10,696 nucleotides of DNA from CAYNNQ01 sp051748085 (lineage in GTDB: Bacteria; Desulfobacterota; Desulfovibrionia; Desulfovibrionales; Desulfonatronovibrionaceae), in contig JBNJHA010000070.1 in assembly GCA_051748085.1 (NCBI GenBank), forward strand, positions 1 through 10,696, given 5' to 3'. Below are positions 7,136 through 10,696 of the stretch, one piece after another (within the stretch, counting starts at the first letter, position 1; the number at the start of each line of letters is the position of its first letter). The translations under genes and the position numbers were made by a program. The notes under the pieces were generated by a model, which had not been told where the DNA came from, made no database searches, and saw only the letters and a list, made by a program, of their open reading frames with translations.

Positions 7136-8464
7136 TTATTCGTTGTCCTTGTTTTCTTCTTTGCTGTCGGCAATATCTGCGGGGAGCAATGTCACGGAGG
7201 CATTCTCGTAAATAAGTTCCATGGCCTTATCCGCAAGAATGCGATCCTTCAAGGCAAACATAAGATTATTCTTTTCATAAAAATCCCTAAGTTCCTGTGC
7301 GTTCTGACCGCTCCTTTGAGCCATACGCTGTATCATAGCATCTATCTCAGACTGATCAACGGCTAAAGCTTCATTCTTAGCTACCGCCAGCAGGAAAAGC
7401 TGAGCTTTGGCATTGTCCTCGGCTTCCGGACGAAATTCAGCTTCCCATTCCTCCAATGTCTTGCCGGTGGACTGCAGACTTTTACCTTTTTTCTCCAAAC
7501 TGGACTGCAGCTCCTGGAGCTTTTGATCCAGGAAACCCCGAACCGCGGACTCCGGCAATTCAAAATCAACCTTTGCCTTCAATTCGTCCAATAATTTTTT
7601 CTGGGCCTCACTCTTATTCAGTTCCTTGCGGCTGGTCACATAAGATTGTTCTATCAGTTCGCGCATTGCCTCAAGGGTTTCACCTCCACCGGCTTTTTGG
7701 GCCAATTCATCATCTGCTTCCGGCAATTTTTTCTCTTTTATACTTTTAAGGCTTACCTTCATCAGAACCTTTTGCCCAGCCAACTCCGGATTCAAGAAAT
7801 CCTCGGGCAGGGTAATTTCTTTTTCCGCCGTCTGATCCTGTTCCAGATCCAAAACCAATTCCTCAAATTCGGGGAGCGCATTACCTTCGCCCAAAGTCAT
7901 CTGAAAATTATCTGCTTTCACTCCGTCTATGGGCTCTCCATCTTTGAAGGCCTGAAAATCAACCACTACCGCCTCACCCATTTTCGGTTTCCGGCATTCA
8001 TCCACTATTATGTACTCGGCCATATTTTCCCGGACCCGATCAATAACTTCGTTGACTTCTTCCTCTACTACCTGAACATCTTTCTCCTCAGCGCTAAGCC
8101 CCTTGTATTCAGGAAGTTCAAACTCCGGGGTCACTTCAAAACTGAATGAATACTCAAACGGCTCACCCCGGACCAATTCTTTAGCATCCACATCTATACG
8201 CGACATCGGAGCTACTTCCAGCTCATTTATTATTTCATTTATATGCGTATTAATCAGATCCGTTGTCGCTTCATTAAAAATCTGCTTCTTAAACTTTCCT
8301 TCCACCACGGAAGAAGGGACTTTGCCCTTGCGAAAACCTTTGATATCAACATCCTTACGGTACAAGGCCACTGTGGCCGCCAGGGCCGCGCGGCCTTCTT
8401 CTTCGGGTACCTGGACCCGAACTTTCTTTTTGACCGAAGAGATATCTTCTACTTGATATTCCAT
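7136..8464 (-). CDS. tig: Trigger factor (ribosome-associated chaperone and peptidyl-prolyl isomerase)
   Basis: This 442-residue protein is typical in length for trigger factor. The ribosome-docking signature GFRKGKVP lies at 43-50 in the N-terminal domain, contacting ribosomal protein L23 in known members. An FKBP-type isomerase domain follows at about 155-245 (KMGEAVVVDFQAFKDGEPIDG region), and the rest is the long helical C-terminal cradle domain ending in a charged KEENKDNE tail. Trigger factor shields nascent chains as they leave the ribosome. The ATG is preceded by AGGAGG at about ten bases. It lies 64 bases downstream of a tRNA-Leu gene in the same direction and upstream of clpP, a common arrangement that groups folding and degradation functions. 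No frame defect is seen. Confidence 0.97.
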   Translation of the reverse strand: MEYQVEDISSVKKKVRVQVPEEEGRAALAATVALYRKDVDIKGFRKGKVPSSVVEGKFKKQIFNEATTDLINTHINEIINELEVAPMSRIDVDAKELVRGEPFEYSFSFEVTPEFELPEYKGLSAEEKDVQVVEEEVNEVIDRVRENMAEYIIVDECRKPKMGEAVVVDFQAFKDGEPIDGVKADNFQMTLGEGNALPEFEELVLDLEQDQTAEKEITLPEDFLNPELAGQKVLMKVSLKSIKEKKLPEADDELAQKAGGGETLEAMRELIEQSYVTSRKELNKSEAQKKLLDELKAKVDFELPESAVRGFLDQKLQELQSSLEKKGKSLQSTGKTLEEWEAEFRPEAEDNAKAQLFLLAVAKNEALAVDQSEIDAMIQRMAQRSGQNAQELRDFYEKNNLMFALKDRILADKAMELIYENASVTLLPADIADSKEENKDNE

Positions 8465-8528
8465 GAACCGATTTCCTCCTTAAAACTATTGAAAATACCA
8501 GGGACTCGCCCTTATAAACCTTGACAAA

Positions 8529-8613
8529 TGGTGCGAGAGGGGGGACTCGAACCCCCACGGACACAGCCGCTGGATCCTAAATCCAGTGCGTCTACCATTT
8601 CCGCCACTCTCGC
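8529..8613 (-). tRNA. tRNA-Leu (anticodon UAG)
   Basis: The 85-base gene folds as a class II tRNA. The acceptor arms GCGAGAG and CTCTCGC match perfectly, followed by discriminator A and encoded CCA. The anticodon stem CTGGA/TCCAG encloses loop TTTAGGA, giving anticodon TAG (reads CUA). A long variable arm (CGGCTGTGTCCG) and a T-arm GGGGG-TTCGAGT-CCCCC are present. The D-arm has GGTAGACGC as in leucine tRNAs. Confidence 0.96.
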
Positions 8614-8628
8614 AACACAAAAGCGGAC

Positions 8629-8657
8629 AGGTAACCATCTAAAGCACTGAATGTCAA
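8629..8657 (-). promoter_or_regulatory. Sigma-70-like promoter of the tRNA-Leu gene
   Basis: On the minus strand a perfect -35 box TTGACA (8652-8657) is followed by exactly 17 bases and TTACCT (8629-8634) as -10. The -10 is only a partial match (TTACCT against TATAAT). The predicted start lies about nine bases before the mature 5' end of the tRNA. It may also drive tig, since no T-tract terminator is seen between the tRNA and tig. Confidence 0.6.
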
Positions 8658-8676
8658 TAGTAACACCGCCGGGCAA

Positions 8677-8690
8677 GGGGTCAAGACCCC
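8677..8690. repeat. Small GC palindrome downstream of the siroheme-type protein gene
   Basis: GGGGTC-AA-GACCCC is perfectly self-complementary and lies about 31 bases after the stop of the gene ending at 8722, just before the tRNA promoter. No T-tract follows in the minus direction (CCCTTGCCC), so termination here is uncertain. Confidence 0.4.
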
Positions 8691-8721
8691 GGGGCCACAT
8701 TTGTTGTAGGAAAGATAAAAA

Positions 8722-9555
8722 TCACTGACTTACAGAGTCAATTTCCAAAGAAAGCTCCCGGATGAACCGATCCAGCCCATAGTCGTCCAGGACATAGGCA
8801 AACCTCTTCACTCTTCCCGGGTCCTGATCCAAAAAAAGGTCAATGCATCTTCTAAGGACCAAAAGGACCTTTTCTTCAGAGAGCACACCCGGAATCTCCC
8901 GGGCCAGACGGGGATGGCGTCCGAGTCTGCCCCCTATCTGAACCCGGGACCCCTGCCGGGCGACAAAAATGTTCCCGGCGAGGCACACATCCACGCATTG
9001 CCCGCACTTAAGGCAGCTCTCCATGTCGATGGTTGGCCCCGCTTCATCCAGGGAGACCGCGCTTTCCCGGCAGACATCAACGCACTCCCCGCAAAAGGTG
9101 CAGCTTTCCCTGTGCACATCCGGCTCCCGGGCCCCGATAATCCCCACGTCAAATATCTGCGGCCGGGAACAGGCATTGGGGCATTCGGCAATGCTCACCC
9201 GGAATTCATGATGCGGTTTCACATTCTCCCTGCCCATAGTGTTTTGCAAAAACCCGAGCACTTCTTTTTCCTGCAAAAGGTCTTCTATCTGCGCGGCAAG
9301 CGAAGAGCTGTCCGCGGTCCGGTTGGGACAGCCGGATGGCCCGAAGCACTGCTCCAGCCTGTAGCCCCGGACTTCACTGGAAAGGCGGGACATGAATTTC
9401 CGCTTGCTGGACTCAAGATGGATAGGTTCCACCCTGGACGCCCCGTTGTTCGCGGCCTCTTCCTCAACCTTTGTCCGAACCCTCTTGCGCACAAAAAAAG
9501 GCACCCGGGACAATTCCTTTTTGGCTTCCGGCGACCAGTCCATGACTTTTAACAT
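8722..9555 (-). CDS. Siroheme/[4Fe-4S] nitrite/sulfite reductase-like protein with PCP_red-like N-terminus and ferredoxin domain
   Basis: The 277-residue protein has three recognisable parts. Residues about 7-53 (WSPEAKKELSRVPFFVRKRV…) resemble PCP_red (PF08369), first known from protochlorophyllide reductase subunit B. C70-x5-C76 and C125-x3-C129 (ECPNACSRPQ) give the C-x5-C…C-x3-C pattern that binds coupled siroheme and [4Fe-4S] in sulfite/nitrite reductases. Inserted after this is a two-cluster ferredoxin module (C152/155/158/162 and C181/184/187/191), followed by GGRLGRHPRLA at 208-218 of the reductase fold. AsrC-like and small SiR-like proteins share parts of this plan. The substrate is unknown; reduction of sulfite or nitrite is inferred. 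It is cytoplasmic, with no signal peptide. The start is ambiguous: AAAGGAGG lies only one base before the first ATG and 13 before the second (9543, 273 residues). Confidence 0.85.
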   Translation of the reverse strand: MLKVMDWSPEAKKELSRVPFFVRKRVRTKVEEEAANNGASRVEPIHLESSKRKFMSRLSSEVRGYRLEQCFGPSGCPNRTADSSSLAAQIEDLLQEKEVLGFLQNTMGRENVKPHHEFRVSIAECPNACSRPQIFDVGIIGAREPDVHRESCTFCGECVDVCRESAVSLDEAGPTIDMESCLKCGQCVDVCLAGNIFVARQGSRVQIGGRLGRHPRLAREIPGVLSEEKVLLVLRRCIDLFLDQDPGRVKRFAYVLDDYGLDRFIRELSLEIDSVSQ

Positions 9556-9584
9556 CCCTCCTTTAATATATTTCCCAAATGCGT

Positions 9585-9606
9585 CTGCAAGAACATATTC
9601 TTGCAG
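9585..9606. promoter_or_regulatory. 22-base perfect dyad upstream of the siroheme-type protein gene
   Basis: CTGCAAGAA and TTCTTGCAG flank a four-base centre (CATA). It lies 30 bases before the first ATG, next to AT-rich sequence (TACAATATAAC on minus) that could be a -10 region. It could be an operator or a leader hairpin. No T-tract follows in the minus direction, so it is not a standard terminator. The regulator is not identified. Confidence 0.5.
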
Positions 9607-9645
9607 GCGGCGTTATATTGTACATAAAACCAAAGAGTTGCTGGA

Positions 9646-9663
9646 TTAAACCTATACGTTTAA
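9646..9663. promoter_or_regulatory. Possible operator dyad
   Basis: TTAAAC and GTTTAA flank six bases (CTATAC). It lies about 90 bases upstream of the siroheme-type gene and downstream of the small membrane protein gene. The arms are short and AT-rich, so chance is possible. Confidence 0.2.
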
Positions 9664-9688
9664 CTCCAAGATCCTGCTTTTTGCAATT

Positions 9689-9710
9689 GCCTCTTCGCAT
9701 ACAAAGAGGC
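9689..9710 (-). terminator. Hairpin just after the FeoB-associated-type gene
   Basis: GCCTCTT and AAGAGGC form a perfect seven-base-pair stem with an eight-base loop, three bases beyond the gene's stop. The T-tract in the minus direction is poor (AATTGCAAAAAG), so termination may be partial, leaving read-through into the siroheme-type gene possible. Confidence 0.35.
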
Positions 9711-9713
9711 TCT

Positions 9714-9977
9714 TTAACCGGATGGACCGCTTTTGTCCGGTTTATCATTGCGGCCCGATTCACTGTTTCCGTTCGGGCGGCTCTTTTCTCCGGGTTTTTC
9801 TGTGCTGTCCGGCAATTCAGAAATCTCCTCCAGATCACATGCCCCTTGTGAAGGACACCCGGAGCACCCCCCGCAGCCGCATCCCTCCCGGGGGTCGGCA
9901 TAAAGGGCACGGAAAAAGCGCCTGAGAATGAAAAACGCGGCCACTATTATTATCAAAACCACTATCACCTTTTGCAT
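9714..9977 (-). CDS. FeoB-associated-type Cys-rich small membrane protein
   Basis: From the ATG chosen the product has 87 residues. It starts with one membrane helix (VIVVLIIIVAAFFIL, residues 4-18), a basic RRFFR stop-transfer motif, then a Cys/Gly cluster GCGCGGCSGCPSQGAC with C33, C35, C38, C41 and C47, and ends in a long hydrophilic, Glu/Lys/Pro/Asn-rich tail. This layout matches the FeoB-associated Cys-rich membrane protein family, usually found beside the ferrous iron transporter genes feoA/feoB. Its role, perhaps metal binding at the inner membrane, is not proven. No feo gene is in view, which is unusual but may only reflect the window. AAAGGAGAGG before this ATG favours it over an upstream frame extension to 10031. 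The tail is longer than I would expect for the family. Confidence 0.75.
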   Translation of the reverse strand: MQKVIVVLIIIVAAFFILRRFFRALYADPREGCGCGGCSGCPSQGACDLEEISELPDSTEKPGEKSRPNGNSESGRNDKPDKSGPSG

Positions 9978-10110
9978 AATCCTCTCCTTTTTTCGGCTCC
10001 TCACATAAATCTGTGCAAAATTTTGTTGCAAGGAACCCGCAGGTAAGAATTAACACGCTGATATTAAATGTTTTTATTAGAAATAATTGAGTTTCTTAAC
10101 CGTTGGGATA

Positions 10111-10158
10111 ATCCAAATCGCTATCGCTATCGGGATCGCTATCGAAATCGAAATCGAA
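10111..10158 (+). repeat. Hexanucleotide ATCGNN tandem repeat array
   Basis: Seven consecutive six-base units begin with ATCG from 10117: CT, CT, GG, CT, AA, AA, AA as the last two bases of each. A degenerate eighth unit (ATCCAA) precedes them. The pattern is regular in period and conserved in the ATCG core. It forms the left arm of an inverted element whose right arm lies at 10203-10236. Confidence 0.85.
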
Positions 10159-10165
10159 AGAATAT

Positions 10166-10189
10166 GTCATTCGGTGCGGGAGGAATCTT
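10166..10189. repeat. Fragment resembling the widespread GTCATT-type intergenic repeat
   Basis: GTCATTCGGTGCGGGAGGAA with following TCTT resembles the common bacterial intergenic repeat beginning GTCATTGCGAGCG and ending in AATCT. It sits between the two ATCG arrays. Only one half is visible; no matching inverted half was found. The call rests on memory of the family. Confidence 0.4.
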
Positions 10190-10202
10190 CAGCTTATGGG
10201 GT

Positions 10203-10236
10203 CGATTCCGATCCCGATAGCGACTTCGATCCCGAA
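10203..10236 (-). repeat. Inverted copy of the ATCGNN repeat
   Basis: Read on the minus strand this segment gives units TTCGGG, ATCGAA, GTCGCT, ATCGGG, ATCGGA and ATCGAC. Fifteen bases (10209-10223) are the exact reverse complement of 10124-10138, leaving 70 bases between the arms, so a long hairpin or cruciform is possible. Confidence 0.8.
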
Positions 10237-10324
10237 GAAAGAAATCCTAACAATATGAAATGTGCTGCACAGATTCTTGAGACGAACCTTTTTTCTTCTC
10301 TAATGCAAAATTTATAGGTATTAT

Positions 10325-10338
10325 TTGACCCAGATCAA
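10325..10338 (+). promoter_or_regulatory. Crp/Fnr-family binding site upstream of the cupin gene
   Basis: TTGAC-CCAG-ATCAA differs at one base from the FNR consensus TTGAT-N4-ATCAA. Its centre is about 41-43 bases before a start site predicted from AATATT (10362-10367), the distance used by class II activators. In sulfate reducers such sites can serve FNR- or HcpR-like regulators; which one is not known here. Confidence 0.5.
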
Positions 10339-10391
10339 GGAGGATATCTTAAATTTCATCCAATATTGCTTCAAACAACAAGGAGGAAGAG

Positions 10392-10696
10392 ATGCAACAG
10401 ATCAATTTATTTGAAGAAAACGGCTTCAGTGAAAAAGGCATGAAAAAGCTTTTGGTCCACGATTCGCCCTATTTCAAGATCCTTAATTTCAATTTCCGGG
10501 CCGGCCAGGAGTTGCCGCTGCATTCCCACGACATAGAGGGGCAGCTGTGCATCACCGTCCTGGAAGGGGAAGGGGAATTTCTGGGCGAAAACGAGACCAC
10601 TCTCCCGGCCAAAGCAGGTGACGTTCTGGTTGCGGACATAGCCGAGCCGCACGGGATCCGGGCCGTGAAGGACATGCGGGTCCTGGTGACCATCGC
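10392..10696 (+). CDS. Cupin-domain protein, N-terminal part (3' end outside window)
   Basis: The visible 101 residues start MQQINLFEENGFSEKGM and contain a single small cupin barrel. Motif 1 reads approximately FRAGQELPLHSHDIEGQLCITVLEGEGEF, with histidines in HSHD as likely metal ligands and a glutamate in IEGQ. Motif 2 has AGDVLVADIAEPHGIRA with a further histidine. Such one-domain cupins bind a metal and can be sensors, isomerases or dioxygenases; nothing here settles the role. The ATG has AAGGAGG at a good distance. It is the only plus-strand gene, divergent from the small Cys-rich protein, and has a Crp/Fnr-type site upstream. Full-length members are often about 105-115 residues, so little may be missing. 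Confidence 0.88.
   Translation, partial: MQQINLFEENGFSEKGMKKLLVHDSPYFKILNFNFRAGQELPLHSHDIEGQLCITVLEGEGEFLGENETTLPAKAGDVLVADIAEPHGIRAVKDMRVLVTI

Noticed and set aside
9563..9910. Minus-strand open frame of 115 codons
   Set aside because: It overlaps the Cys-rich membrane protein gene in another frame and has no motif; the frame at 9714-9977 has the ribosome binding site and a clear membrane helix.
9978..10031. Upstream extension of the Cys-rich membrane protein by 18 residues
   Set aside because: It starts at a TTG without a ribosome binding site and would place a charged segment before a typical N-terminal membrane helix; AAAGGAGAGG supports the ATG at 9977.
10003..10031. Promoter TTGCAA-17-TTATGT for the Cys-rich protein gene, with a TGCAA/TTGCA dyad like that before the siroheme-type gene
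   Set aside because: The -10 match is poor, and the two dyads differ in spacer length (7 against 10), so a shared regulator is not supported.
10117..10236. CRISPR array
   Set aside because: The repeated unit is only six bases with no spacers and a reversed second half; no cas gene is present.
10087..10317. Plus-strand open frame of 76 codons with alternating Ile/Ala/Glu residues
   Set aside because: It begins at a TTG without a ribosome binding site, and its odd composition comes directly from translating the hexamer repeat and its inverted copy.

Overview
This window reads as chromosomal DNA of a sulfate-reducing Desulfobacterota (former Deltaproteobacteria), most likely near the Desulfovibrionales. 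That placement is inferred from the block tig–clpP–clpX–lon, a rubredoxin-free rubrerythrin-type ferritin-like protein ending in GLDGA, a DUF2062–ksgA pair, and a small siroheme/ferredoxin-type reductase protein. No similarity search was possible, so the taxonomy is approximate. Almost everything is on the minus strand; only the last gene, a partial cupin, is on plus.

Layout from left to right. Positions 1-455 hold the N-terminal part of ksgA (rsmA), cut by the window edge. It overlaps a DUF2062 membrane-protein gene by ATGA. A gap of about 525 bases (941-1466) has no convincing gene but contains interleaved complementary segments. A ferritin-like protein gene follows (1467-1985), then a textbook terminator (2179-2208) for lon.

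The core of the window is a protein quality-control cluster transcribed leftward: tRNA-Leu(UAG), tig, clpP, clpX, lon. Trigger factor folds nascent chains at the ribosome. ClpXP and Lon are the two ATP-dependent proteases that remove misfolded and regulatory proteins. The tRNA has a clear sigma-70-like promoter and no obvious terminator before tig. The 360-base tig–clpP gap contains a large palindrome, a bidirectional terminator-like hairpin and an AT-rich possible promoter, so clpP-clpX-lon may form a separately initiated unit.

The right end (8722-10696) looks accessory and redox/iron related. It has a 277-residue protein joining a PCP_red-like N-terminus, a complete siroheme-[4Fe-4S] cysteine pattern and two ferredoxin clusters; a FeoB-associated-type Cys-rich membrane peptide with no feo genes in view; and, divergently, a cupin gene preceded by a Crp/Fnr-type half-site pair. 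The divergent region also carries a hexanucleotide (ATCGNN) repeat array followed by an inverted copy, flanking a segment that resembles a widespread bacterial intergenic repeat.

The core genes are ordinary. The points most worth a second look are the siroheme/ferredoxin protein, the repeat element, the Crp/Fnr-type site at the cupin gene, and the possible pseudoknot in the gap before DUF2062. I do not see clear evidence of a wholly new multi-gene system.
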